Below, piece by piece: positions 48,713 through 61,400 of a DNA stretch of 64,000 nt; within the stretch, counting starts at the first letter, position 1, and every line of letters begins with the position of its first letter. A program made the position numbers and the translations under genes. The notes beneath the pieces are model-generated. The model worked only from the letters and a program-made list of their open reading frames with translations. It was not told the origin of the DNA and did not search any database. Source of the DNA: Promerops cafer (taxonomy: Eukaryota; Chordata; Aves; Passeriformes; Nectariniidae); the NCBI GenBank assembly GCA_013398275.1, contig VZSE01011394.1, positions 65,644 through 129,643 of the forward strand. Reading direction: 5' to 3'.

Positions 48713-51365
48713 AAGCTCTGGGGCTTTCCCCAGCAGAACACATAGAGGAGCAAGTGGTTTATCACAGATTAGAATCAGACCTCTCCCTCTAACCATAAGC
48801 CTTCACCACATCCTCTTATTTGCCACTGTTTGGCTGCACACTGACGAGCACTGAAAGGAAACAGTGGAAAGGGACGTGGTTATGCCACACCTGGCAAATG
48901 TCTGCAGGGGCAGAAACCTCTACAAATGTCATACACACTTACAAGTGTCTCTTAATGCACCATCATCCTGCTTGTCTTTGTGTCTGGAAAGTCACATGGC
49001 TCCTCCCAGTGCACACTACTTTGTGTGTTTAAATGATATGCCATTGTAAATAAAATGCTACTTGAGTGCCTGTAAAAATGCAGAAGTCTTTCAGAACAAG
49101 CAAATTACCCTACCTTGTAATTTCATTGAAAACACTGTAAAAATAGCCGTATCTTTCATATCCCAAGGAGGAAAAGGTGATGGAGATTTATGCTTTTCCT
49201 TGAACACACAGATTTATAACAGTGTGTAATGTACATTCATTTCATCCATATTTATAACTATATTGATGCAGAGTCTGGTATCCATTATTTTAATCTATGT
49301 AACTTGATCATCAGAAATTTAAACCATAATTTTTAACACATATCACCAAGAATTTCAGTTTGATTCAAAAAAGAAGAATATATTAAAATCCCAGCTGCAA
49401 TTAGTTATTAAAACTGAACTTTTTTGCTTAAATACATCTGTTTGCTCACATAGACTCTGTTCCATTCTGCCTTGTGCTGGGTATTTTACTTCAGGTTAAT
49501 CCTACAACAACTCACTGCAAAATACCTTGAGGGTAGAAGAGAAAGAAAAAAAACCAACACAGTTAAGGATCATATTTGGAAGAATTCCTGTAAATAAATC
49601 TTTTACATCTTGGCAAAGTAAAATCAGGAATTGAAGAGTCAGTGACAGCAGTAGCCTCTAGTCACTTAGAGTGAAGTGGAAAAAATAATTCCAGGCCAAG
49701 ATCAAAGACTCCAATTGACAGACAGCAGAAATTAAACCCAGATACCGTTTCATAAACATGGAGCGATTGACGTTCACCACATGGTTATTGTCCAGCAATG
49801 GAAAATAAAACATCTGTACTCCTCAAGATCCTGAATGGATGACCCAGAACTGAAATTACTTGGTTGCCTGGTGCTAAGTAGGTGTTCCATTGTTTTCTTT
49901 CCCCACTTTGATTTCATTCTTTCAGCACCACTAAAAGGTGGTGGATAGTTAGGAAATAGTACATTCAAATGAGCATACTTTCATTTTCTGACAGGAAATG
50001 ACCTTCGTTTTTCTCATCTTTGGACCCATATTTTACTATTCATATGCAGGTAAACATCAATAATTCAACAAATTTCAATGTGTTTAGTTTGGACATAGCA
50101 AGTAACACAATCTTACATGAAACTAATAGGAAGAGAAAGCTGTCTGATGTTGCAGAACCAATGTTTAAGTATACACACTTCATGCTTTCTAAGGGAGGTA
50201 AATTTTTTGTACAGATGAACCATTCATCTGTACAAACAAAAACTATGGAAATGAGGAGACCATGTGGGAGCTTGCTGTTGAAACCTTTGAATTACTGGGA
50301 CCAGCAAGGTGATGTTTTTCAGTGAAAGCTACAAATTATGAAAATGATCACTGAAAAGGACAAACCATTTGTCATTTAGAATGAACTTTTTTATTGAGAA
50401 CATTGATTAGTTTTGTGTTACTATTCTTAGTCCTCACTCCACTGAGGATTTATCCCTTGAATAATGTCTACAAAATTTGTCTAAACTGTTGACTGTTAAA
50501 TTATTTTCCTTAGGTAGGAAATAGTAGGAGAAAGACAAAGAACTTAGGATTTGTGACAGATAGACTTCCAAAAAAAGGGAGTGCCCTGTTGCAAAATAGT
50601 GTCTTTATTTGAATAATTCTATTGCTTTCTTTACAATAACCTCTACATTAAACAGTGGTACATGTGGAAATGTCTTATTAAACAAGGAGCATGGGTGAAA
50701 GTTGTTCTCAGAGGTTTTCAGATTTTGTTGCTGTAAGAGAAAGATCTTGTCCACCATAACCAGAGCTAAAAAATGTGTTCCACAGCCATGTTAGTCCTAT
50801 TGTATGAGGGCTAAACTCAATCTGAAACACTAAAGAGGCACTGAAAATTAGAAGACAGAAAAAAAAATCAGACCTCCTCTATTCAAACTTCAAAGCATTT
50901 CCTCCACAGTTCATTAAATGTAGTAGTTGGCTGGATTCAGAGGTAGAGATGCTCAAAATAAGGTTTTACAAAAGTAATTTGTTCTTTGTTTCAGATTTCT
51001 CTTCAGCTGCAATGCAGTTGCCCTCCTCAACTGCAAATACAGAATAAAACATCAGCAAGGAAGGAAGAAAAAGACATGTCTCGTCACTTTGAGAAATGTG
51101 GGAGGTATGCTGGGCCTCTAAAAAGCTCTCATTTTCTGCTTGATTTGGACAAGTTCCAAGAAATTCAGCTACTCACCAGAAACCTATCTAAAGCTCAAAC
51201 TCAACAATATTTAGCAGAACATCTCAAAACCACAGTGGCACCCATGAGTACCCTCCACTGTTTCTCCTGGAAAGATCATGAAAACAGTCTCTTTTCCAGA
51301 GACAGACAAATTCTTTCAACAGCAACAGTGAAAAATGCAGATAAAAAATGCCCTGTTTTTTAGTT

Positions 51366-51382
51366 GTTTTTTTTTTTTTTTT
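51366..51382. repeat. Poly-T run
   Basis: About seventeen T directly after a stop codon that closes an open frame; read on the minus strand it would be a poly-A tail, but no retrocopy is recognisable to its left. Confidence 0.6.
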
Positions 51383-52998
51383 CCTTTCTATATCTTCCAC
51401 TTGCTAGCAGCCCAGCTTCCACAGAGCACCAAATGTTTTCTCTCTTAAGCTACCTTCTGTTGTATCCTACAGTTTTGTGGCAGCCCACACAAACTAGATG
51501 TAGCAGAGGAACAGATAAAAAACTTGCACCTTTCGGTAGCTACAGAGGCTTCATCTTAGGCATTGTTTTAGTGGTGGGCAGAGGTCCACTGTATCAGTAT
51601 GCTGTGAGGCAGTTCAGACCTCCTGAGCCAGCACCCTTCAAGACTTGTTACCATAACAGCCGAATTTTCTCCCCGTTAGCAACTCCCACCACCGAAAATA
51701 TGCGAAGTGCACTGCATCTCCGCTGTGCTGTCTGCTGAAGAGGCTGATCCCTGTATTGTCTGCACCTACATGGTGAAGTTAAGATACAGCTGCTGGGCTT
51801 TTCTAAAAGACATCTACATTTTTCTGCTGGTGAGATGAGCAGCAATTTTCTGTCAGTCATCGTGCTTCCCACAGCTGCCATCACACCACTTGAAAACAGA
51901 CCCCAGGTGACCTGAATCCCAGATCCCCTCAGCCCAGGCAATATGTGAGTTGCCATATGTCGCTGTGGGTAATAGCTGACGCTGAACAGGTGTATGTCAT
52001 CACAGCAGACCATCTGGAGAGCAGAAGATAATAATAATTAAAAAAAATAAAGGTACATTTCCAATGTACAAATCTTTTTGTGTGACTTTTTCAAGCAAAT
52101 CTGGGTGTATAATGTCTGCCTTTTTTGTTTTCTTTCAGTGACATTACTTAAAATGACAGAAGACATGACACATGTTTTTACTCAACCTTATTCTGCTTTT
52201 GTCTAGCAGTGGTCTACCTTGAAACTTGATTAATAACCATTTCAAAAAACCCAAGATTTCATTAGGGTTCATTGCTTTAAACTCTTTCCTTTAACCTCAG
52301 CAGTGGAGAGGAGGGTGCCACAAAACTGTTGTACATAAAACACAAGTTGACCAGGCAGTAACCAAGATGAAGACTTTCTGAAACTCCACCCAACAACCAG
52401 TTTGGTTAGTCGGAATGGACTGAGAAAGCTGTTGAAAAATTCTGGTCATCCCACTTGCCTCTATAAGCTGAGACAAAGCAATGGCATCTGTTCTCTGAGA
52501 AGAAGCTTGGAATTTTGAATGGTTCTTTAATGTCACATCAGGAAATCTTAATCCAGACACTCAAAATTATGCAGAAGTTGTATAGTTTAGTTTGGTTTTG
52601 TGTAGTGGGTTTTGTGTTCTGGTTTGGGTTTTTAGCCCTTTTTTCCCCACGTATGGTCAGAAATCTAACATCAAGGAGGTGGGGGCACTTCATAAAACAT
52701 GCCTTTTTTACAAGGTTTCTGAAGGAAAAGGTCCTCTCTCAGTTTGGCAAATGATAGAAAAGGAAAACAGGTAGTGACAGGCTTTGATTTGAGAACACAA
52801 ACCTAAACATATAATTTGTAGGACTTACCACTGCCAATATCTCAGGGTTTTGTGACATAAACCCAAGCCTTGGATGTTCAGGTTTAGCATCCTGGCTGAG
52901 CCCGTGCTATAAAACTTGGATATATCCAGAAACTTCCAAATATTACTTTTTATCCAAGATTAATTTGGACTCAATACACAGTATCATTATAGTTTCTT

Positions 52999-53013
52999 AA
53001 AAAAAAAAAAAAA
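52999..53013. repeat. Poly-A run
   Basis: Fifteen consecutive A, with no recognisable retrotransposon upstream. Confidence 0.7.
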
Positions 53014-53133
53014 GTACAAATAAAAGCTGGGTGGCACTATTTATGTACAGTTTCAAACTTCAGGATAAATGACACATTTTTTACCACCTTAGAGTAATCT
53101 CCCATGAGTTACAGGACTTTAACTGCTTAGTGA

Positions 53134-53172
53134 TTTTTTGGGGGTGGGGGGTGGTTTGGTATTGTTTGGGGG
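53134..53172. repeat. T/G-rich tract with G runs
   Basis: G runs of five (53140-53144), six (53146-53151) and five (53168-53172) in a T background. It is low-complexity sequence with some quadruplex potential. Confidence 0.6.
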
Positions 53173-54483
53173 ATTTTTTTACTTAGAATCCCAACAAAAG
53201 CCATAAGTTGCCTTACATGCTTGTTTCAGTGTCATTTGAATGTCATCTTTGCAGCAGTTTACAATGTCAATGAATTTTATGTTCTAAGTATTAAACCTGT
53301 GTTAATTCTTTATCCAAAGATTGCGAGAGTCAGTGGAAACCAGTCAATTTTCTTAAAGAAATTTCATTGCCCTTTTAAATTTTTAGAAATCAATAAAATT
53401 TTCTAAGTTAATTCATCATATTAATAAATGATAATAATGTGTAATATTTAAGGTGGTCTTTTGTTTTAAACAAAGGAGAACATAATACCTCTGAATCTCA
53501 TAATCAAGTGATTTCACTCATTTTCTTATTACTGTGGTTTCCAGAGGAACGAGATATACAAAGTGTGCCTCCAGATCTTATGAGCAAAAGAATGACTTCC
53601 TGGTATAACTCCACTGAATTTAACAGAGTTTACATCAGGGAGTAATTTTGCCCAGCAGGATTAGGCAAGTCATTTACATAAAATTGGTACTGTACATCAT
53701 GTGTCGAGTTGATGAATTTGCTGAGAGATTGACTTTATAACAGTGGGCTTGTATCACATGTTATAATTATTTGTATCATCCTTGGCTTCTTATTGTGATG
53801 TACATTACACATCCCAAAGGAGCTGAATAAAGGACATGCAATTCGACAGCATGCTGCTGAAACACACAGCAGCTGGAGAAACAACACATAGAATTTTCTC
53901 TTTGGAGATTGCAAATATATCCAGAAGTATTTATTTTACAAGAGAGGAAATTAGGTGAGTGAGTGTCTTGACTGGAAAGCACACTAATATCTTGTCCTCT
54001 TGGTTTTTGTTGCTTGACAATTTTTTATCTAATTTAAATTAATTGGACATTTGACAATAACACAGGGCATCTTGAACTCTAGGTCAAGTAATGCTTTCAT
54101 GTTGCTCAGAACCTTGAATAAAATTAAACTTTACTTTTACAAGGGACTGTTTTATATGATTTCATCACACATCTACAGATCCACGTGTTTGTCCAGAAAT
54201 GCAAAGAAGCTAAAGAAACTGAAATGTGAAATTAGTACCAGCTGAAGGGAGAAATTACTTGCAGAAAAGAGCAGTTCCCACCACTCCACGCACAGAAGAG
54301 TCTCAGATGACAGTGGATGGCATGTAGACAAAACCAGCCTGGATAAATGTGCAGCAGAGAAAAACAGGTCCCACTGTCTGGAAGAGCAAATCTGCCAGTT
54401 TGACCTTCCTGCATTTCTGAATTGGTCTTTACACAGCATTAGGAGGAGATTGATGAGTAAAATCTGGAATGTGGGAAAGGGAT

Positions 54484-54614
54484 GGAAGGAAGGACTCCAG
54501 GACTCCAGGACTCCAGGACTCCAGGAAGGATTCCAGGAAGGATTCCAGGAAGGAAGGATTCCAGGAAGGAAGGAAGGAAGGAAGGAAGGAAGGAAGGAAG
54601 GAAGGAAGGAAGGA
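54484..54614. repeat. Composite (GGAA)n / 12-bp / 8-bp tandem block
   Basis: A purine-rich block of about 130 bp. After GGAAGGAAGG it has four exact copies of the 8-mer ACTCCAGG (54494-54525), then three copies of AAGGATTCCAGG (54526, 54538 and, after an extra AAGG, about 54554), then about twelve AAGG tetramers. The 12-mer is the reverse complement of the unit in the 39.5 kb block. The overlapping frame (Gly/Lys/Glu/Gln repeats) comes from the repeat and is not a protein. Confidence 0.92.
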
Positions 54615-56884
54615 ATAGACAGGACAACCTAAGCTTGACTCAAATCAAATAACCAAGGAGGTGCAATGGGTCTCTAACCATCATCCACTTGAATGTCCAA
54701 GTTCACTAAGAAGTTTCAAGCTTCTTTTTTCCCACTGACTTCCAAAACAGTGTGGTTCTAGGCAATTCTTTGTCCAGAACATGGTACCATCAGTTCACAT
54801 GCACAGCTCTGGGAGCAGAGGGATCAAATTGCATTATAAACCTCCAGGGTCATTTGACTCTGAACTCCAAGGACACAACTCACCAGCTGAGCAGCTGCCT
54901 CAGATGCTCCAACAGAAATTCGTTAGTGCATTAAATATTGCACAGCTGAAATTGCTCCCTCACTGTGCCAACAAGGAGAGACTTCCCTACCAGGGAGAAT
55001 CCTGTCTTGGAGATCCCCAGGGAGTTACCTTTTGCCTTTTCCCATATGCCTACTGTTTTGACACATGAAGCTTCTGTCAAAGTGTCCCCATGTAGACTTT
55101 GCACCAGCTTGGGATGTTACTCTTGCTGATTTGACTGTTCCAACTCAAAATAACTAAATATATATGCACAAATATATGTGGCACAGCCTATTTTTCACTC
55201 AGTCTGTTTCCAGAGTAACCTTCTAAAGCTTAGGACAAGACAGTGCTGAGCTACTGATGAAAAATGCTGATGTCTCAACCTCAAGACTACAATTATAGCA
55301 ACAAATCCAACCAAGAATAATCAATTTCATTCCCACTACAATCTATTCCATGTAGTAGCACTTCAGAGTTTGCAATAGGTGATCTGGATGCTCCATTTCT
55401 GTGTGAAGCATACTTCCCATACAGTGCTTTGTAGCTATTCAGGGCAAGCAGGCATTGATGCACTGTGCCACTGAATGCTTCCAAAAATAGACTGTAGATA
55501 CCGCAAAGTAACAGCTTTCTTTTGAATAATGCTGAGACCTCCACGTGATCACAACATGTTCAAAGCAAAGTGAATATGGGCATTTCACTGTTAAAAATGC
55601 AGGCAGCAGTCATGGGAGGGTAGCTGGATAATTCAAATTAGTATTTTTAGTCTCTGACTTCCTTCATTGTTTCCAAATCCAGAAGAAAACAACAGCTACC
55701 TAATGACAAGTGAGCCTTTTTCATATCTGCATGTGCAACGCTGCCTTGTAGCTGATCAATATATGGAAGCAGCTTGAGATGTACTGCAAAATAAATGTGC
55801 TTCAGCTGGAAGAATAATGGTAGATGAGCTCAATAAATCTTCTGCAATCTGGATGTCCATATATGAAAGCAAATGGAACAAAAACAAACACACAAAAACA
55901 GAGCAATCACAGACAGTATAATATGAAGTCACATGGAGATTTTTGAACAGCTGTTGCACAGCCAGTTTTAGATTTTATTTCACCTGTAAAGATTACAAAA
56001 TAAATATACATATGATGGGTATATTCCCCTTCATGAACACTCTCCAGATAACTGCTGAGGTTAACAGGGGCCCCATGAGCATGTACAATTGTCAGCCACT
56101 GAACATTCAAGAATTAGGCACCTTCACATCAAAAAGACAGACTCATATTGCTTAAACATCACTAGCACTGATAACTTTGGAAAAGTTTTACTGACAGATG
56201 TGAACACAGTGAACAGCCGTGTTCATCTTTGACTCAAGGACTCTTTGTCACTGTTTGACTTATGAGAGGTCCCACCTCTCATTCTCTGGTGAGCTGGGTG
56301 TGTAGGAGTGAGAGTTTTCTCTCAAGAGTATCCTTGAGAACCGAGCTCCAAGAAGACTCAAATGCACAAATACCTTTTCCTGATAACCTGGCTGCACAGT
56401 GGGCAAGCATCTGAGTCGTGGGCAGACATCTCAGATTAGGGGGGATAATGGCTATGACACACATTGGAACAGCTTTGGAACCTGTGGTGATGACTGGAGA
56501 TGATGATTTGACGTTGGCATTCTTCAGAAATCCATAAGGAGACATTCAAACTTGAACTGCATTGGGGTGGATTCACAGTACTGAGCATTTTGCAGAGTAG
56601 AACAGCTGCTGGTATCCAGCATCCATCATGTTTATGGTAGCATTTTATTGTGTAGTAAGATGCATGAAATAATATATCCTAAAAGCACACTCCTCCCTTC
56701 TCACTTTCTTCATCTTAATGCTGAGCCTTTGAGACCTTTGACTATACATTTAATTTCCTTTTGTTGCATAATCAAGCCCTGGAAAGAATGAGATGAATAT
56801 TTGGCAATTGCTGTGTTAAACCCTTCCTGCTGTCACCTACCCAACTGGAAGACCAGGTGGGGAAGAACAGTCTAGCAAAGAGTC
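54615..56884. other. Unannotated sequence
   Basis: No gene, RNA gene or transposon recognised. Open frames are 95 codons at most and unrelated to known families. Confidence 0.6.
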
Positions 56885-58475
56885 AGAACCACAGCATCAC
56901 AGGGTGGTTGCATTTGAAGGCATCTATGTACACTGTTCAACCAACTCCCTGCTTAAAGAAGGGCTGAGCAGAGAAGGTTTGTTAGGACTTCTCCAGTTCA
57001 GTTTTGAATGTTCCCAGGGAAGAAGACTCTCTGGGCAACCTGCTCCAGTGTTCTGCCACTCTTCCAGTAAAAAAGTTTTTTATGACATCTAAATGGAATT
57101 TCCTGTGTTTCAATTTGTGTCTGTTGCCCCTTGCCCTTTCATGAAGGGCCATGAGAATGGGCTGGCTCTGTCTTCTTTACAAACTCTGGCCCGTGATTTA
57201 TGCACGTTTATAATGCCCCCACTGACCCTTTCTTTCTCCAGGCTGAACAGTTTCAGCTCTCTCAGCCTCTCCCCACACTGACAGATGCTCCAGTGTTGTA
57301 ATCTCCAGTAATTTCCAGTGCTGGACTCTCTTCAGCACATGTGTGTTTTTGTTGGCTGGTGGAACCCAACACCAGACCTGCTCCACTAAATCAATATCTT
57401 GCACTGAGGAGCCCAGCACTCCAGATGTGTGTCCCTTGGGATGAGTAGAGGGAAAGGGTCACCTCCCTTGGCCTGCACTAAAGCAGCTCAGAATCCCACT
57501 GGCCATCTTTGCCACATTCCTGGCCCACGGTCAGCTTGGCATCCACCAAGACCTCCAGATTCCTCCCTGCCAAGCTGCTTTTCAGCCAGTTAGCCCCTGG
57601 CATGCAAAGTGACCATTCCTGCCCAAGAGGAGGAATTGCTTCTTCGATTTGCTGAATGTGGTGGTGTCCCTGACAGCCCTTTTCTCCAGCCTGTTGAGGT
57701 TCCCTTGAGTGTCAGCTCATTCACCTGGTCTATCATTCACTCCTCTCAATTTAGTATCCTTTGAGGAGGATGAGAGGAGAATGAGAGTCCTCTCAGTCCC
57801 ACCATCCAGGTTATTAACTAAGATGTTATGCAGTATAGACTGCAGTGGCTGCAGTGTATAAACTACTAGTGGCTGGTCTCCAGCTGGATTTTGTGCCATT
57901 GACCAAAGCTCTCTCAGCCCCAAAGCTCAGCCAGTATTCAGTTCACCTCACTGGCCACTTTTTTAGCCTTTACTTCATGAGTTTGTCTATGAGTATGTTA
58001 TGGGAGGCAGTGCTGGAAGTCTTGTACAAGTCAAGATATAAAACATCTGCTGCTCTCCCTTCACGTGCAGTAATTTCTTTGTGTGGTGGTCAGGCGTTAC
58101 AAATCCTTGCTGCCTGCTCACGATCTCCTTCTTGTCCTTCGTGTGTTTGGAAGCCGTTTCCAGGAGAAGTTTCTCCATTGCTTTCCCAGGGTTTGAGCTG
58201 AGGCTGTTTCATCTGCCATTCTGTGTATCCTCCTTCTTGCCCTTCTGAAAGACAGGAGTGACACTGGCTTTCTTGCAGTTCTCGGGAATTTCTCTTGATC
58301 TCCACAACCTGTCAGAGATACTAATGGATGGCCTCACAATGATATTGGTCTACTCCCTCAGCAGTTCTCATATCAAGCCTTTCATTTTCCATCTGTTTAA
58401 ATGTTCTCCAGCCTGATCCTCTTCCCCTAAGGATAAGAGTTGGCTGCTCCAGAGTTTCTCACTGGAAAAATCAGG
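56885..58475 (-). mobile_element. CR1 LINE, 5'-truncated copy with reverse transcriptase remnant
   Basis: About 1.6 kb of CR1 on the minus strand. The 3' end is at the left (AACCACAGCATCACAGGGTG, a decayed terminal repeat). Going right on the plus strand come the complements of the 3' region (CTGGGCAACCTGCTCCAGTG; TTTCTCCAGGCTGAACAG; TCCAGTGTTGTAATCTCCAG) and then ORF2. Translating the minus strand near 58060-57980 gives GRAADVLYLDLYK followed by SHNILIDKL, the motif A region of reverse transcriptase; here the catalytic Asp after YL is kept but the AFD box is lost (KTSST). Frames are broken, so the copy is dead. Similarity fades near CCTGATCCTCTTCCCCTAAG (58412-58431) and ends at about 58475, just upstream of the reverse transcriptase. 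Confidence 0.9.
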
Positions 58476-61400
58476 TATGGTAGTTATAGTGAGCTTTCTT
58501 CAGCAGAGACATTACTGGTGAAAGTGAGGAGCAGATACATTTTTTCATAGGAATGGAAATAGTTCCTCCAATGCCTTTCTTTAAGACACTTGTATAGTGG
58601 TTTAGGGCTTTCCAGACTTCAATAGCAAGAAATGGCAAGAATGCCATTTTGCGCTAAATTCCTGCTGTGGTCACACTTTTAGCCTAGTGAGGGCTAAAAA
58701 ATAGCTCCCCAAAAGAACAATATCCAAAGCAGCAGCAAAGGAAGATTAAGCAGGCTTTGATGCGTAGCTACTGATGGACAGAAGTTCTGAAAATCACTCT
58801 AACAGAATGTCCTCCCACTTTTAATACAAGAGGCCTAACGTTAACTCTTAGTTATTTGTTACCTTTCTTTTTCAAGCTCAACTATGTGAATCAACATCAT
58901 AAAAATGTGGCTGAAAATAACTAGCTAAACATTTCACATCTAAGGTGTAAGTAACACAGCACCACATAAGAGTCTATTTTATGATTATGAAATCTGTATG
59001 GTAAGCTGCCTGACTGAAACATCAGTAATGATTCAGGCTGGAGGAGTTCTGTTCCCTTGATCATGCTGGTATGCAGAAAGTTGGTGTCCACAGGTTGAAG
59101 CTTTTCTTTGTTGATTCTCTTGAAAGGCATTTTCCAGAATTTGTCTTAATTCTGAACTTGGGATTGAGAGACTTATGTCAACATTTCACCAGCTGTTAGC
59201 CACTACAAAGAGTAAGAAGTCTGTGGCTAAACATTTTCACTGCAAAGCTGTTACAGTCTGCTAAAAATGCAAAATCTTGTGCATATGATAAAAAGAAATA
59301 ATTTACCACTTGTGACTGCTTAAGCACTTGTGAATGCCGCAAATTCCAGTGTCCAAGAGAGTTGGACGTGGTTAATACAATGTAACAGCAGAGTTATGTC
59401 ATGTGCTCAATAGCTGTGCACTGAAGAAAACAGCTTGCTGCATCATCAGAAGCACCCTTGATGGGATGTCCTAGACATGTTACTTGTTAGGTTGATTTAT
59501 TGATGAAAGCTGTTGGTTTTGCAATTATAATGGAGCTGTTGCCAAGCCCAGGAATTTCACTAGGCTTATTGATCCTGAGGTGTAGAGAACTTGTTGGCAC
59601 AAGCAACTTAATTTGAATGCCTGAGCTCCAGAAAATACTCCAGTCATTATCCCTGTTCTGTCAAAATCCAAACAAGCCCTCTCTCAGTCCCATTCCAGGA
59701 GACATCACTTAGGTTTCCAAAGTCAAAGTAACAACACTGTGAAATGCACAACATCCTGGTTTTTGGAGTGAGCTGCAGCTCCCTACTCTAATGAGACAGC
59801 AGAGCAAGGACAGGTCAGACAGCACGGAACACCAGGGACCCTGATTAATATTTGATTCCCACATCTAATGGTCCATCCTACCTCACCTACTTTCTTGTGA
59901 TTTCTCAGATTATTTCCATGCAGAACCTCTGGCTTCTTTTACATTTTGTTGGTGAATGTCAGATTTTCTGTTAAGCCCTGCTGGGTTTGAACCCATCACC
60001 AGGGACATGGTGCATTTGCAAGTCTTCCCATAGCCTCTGTCTGTCCTGAAACCACAAGGAGCCAACAGGGTAAGCTATGTCCCATGGTTCTTTTGAAGTT
60101 GCTGATCATGGACATTCTTTCTTAGTGATTCCTTTATCATTTTGGATAGAACCTACTGTGATGCAGCTGTGCCCTGAAATCCACGTGTTAACAAAAAAGC
60201 GTATTCTTCATTATCAGCTCGGTGCACACTCCAGACATTGCTGATACAGACAGTGTAGGATAGGATAAGGTTGTTTGGCAGTGTTAATGCATCTGCTGGA
60301 GCAGGAATGCCATGCAAGAAGAAAAGAGTTCAGTTGTTCAGAGTGGGGAGAAAATGTTGGAGAAGATAAATGATGAGATGGCACCTGTGTGGAAGCAGAT
60401 GAAGACGGGAGAACCCAAGAGGATAATTAATGTGCTGAAACAGGAGCCAGATGTCAATAGATTCAGCTCTCCTGGTCATTTGAATGCTGATTCTGTAGTC
60501 TGTGTTGATGGGAAAGACTTGTTAGGCAGCCTGTTTGTGGAGCTCAGGATTGCCCATCTTAATCTTGCTTGTTAGGGGTATTTGACACTTTCCACTGCAG
60601 GTACTGTCAGCCAAAGGAAAAATAAAATTTGAGGAACTGGTTAGAACAAGCCAAAGTTTCAGGGTTTTTTCCCAGATATCCCTTCTGCTGCTATTCCTAC
60701 CTGAAGTGAAACAATCTGCCCAAAACATTTACATCTCCTGTTACGAAGGAAAAAGGTGCATCCCACGGGGATGTTTAGAGCTCTGCTCTTCACTCCTGCT
60801 GCCTGTGGCACACGAAGGAAGGAAGAAAGGAATGAAGGCAGGAAGGCTGTCACCTGGCTCATCTGGGCTTGATTGGTGCCCACTGGAGCCAGTGGTTTTG
60901 TGTCAGATGACAGGGACAGGAGTGCATGTGAGGATTTATTCACATGCATGCTGGGGCAGGCAGAGCCCACCAGCCTCACACACAGCTCGGTCCAGCCTTG
61001 GATGCTGAAAATTGCTGTGTCCAGCTACTGCATTTTCTCACAGCAAACCAACCCTCAGCTCTCCAGAAAGCCAGCCCAGGGGGCAGGAAAGAGTGTTTGC
61101 AGTCTGTGGCACTCAGGAGCTCTGTCCTGTCCACACAGGGTGGTAGATGAACATCAAAGTGAAGGAGGTCCTTCACCAGCAGCAGCTCTGGAGGATTCTG
61201 AGAAAGCTTCTTGTTTGTCATTCCTACAGCATCCTTGTGCTTCTCTAACATTAACACTGGCAATTAATAAATTTCCCATTTATAAACAGGGTACCACCCA
61301 ACCCCCTTGATAGGACAGAGCAAGTGCAGTTTCAGACTCTGCACTCACTTCAGTAGTCAAAAGACAAACATATACAAGGAGAATTAATAACTTCAGCATC

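Larger units (their letters stand above)
39754..54483. other. Long unannotated stretch
   Basis: About 14.7 kb without a recognisable gene or transposon. A GC-richer part at 45.9-47.3 kb gives several overlapping open frames on both strands (up to 138 codons), none with a known domain. A 57-bp splice-flanked segment at 43117-43173 and an acceptor-preceded 123-codon frame at 50995-51363 are discussed in the findings. A weak MIR-like phrase (AACTGAGGCACAGAAAAGC) lies at about 43544-43562. Confidence 0.5.

Noticed and set aside
54450..54632. Gly/Lys/Glu repeat protein
   Set aside because: Pure translation of the GGAA-based tandem repeat.
59980..60005. tRNA B-box-like GGGTTTGAACCC
   Set aside because: No A-box, acceptor stem or anticodon arm can be fitted upstream; the word is a chance palindrome.
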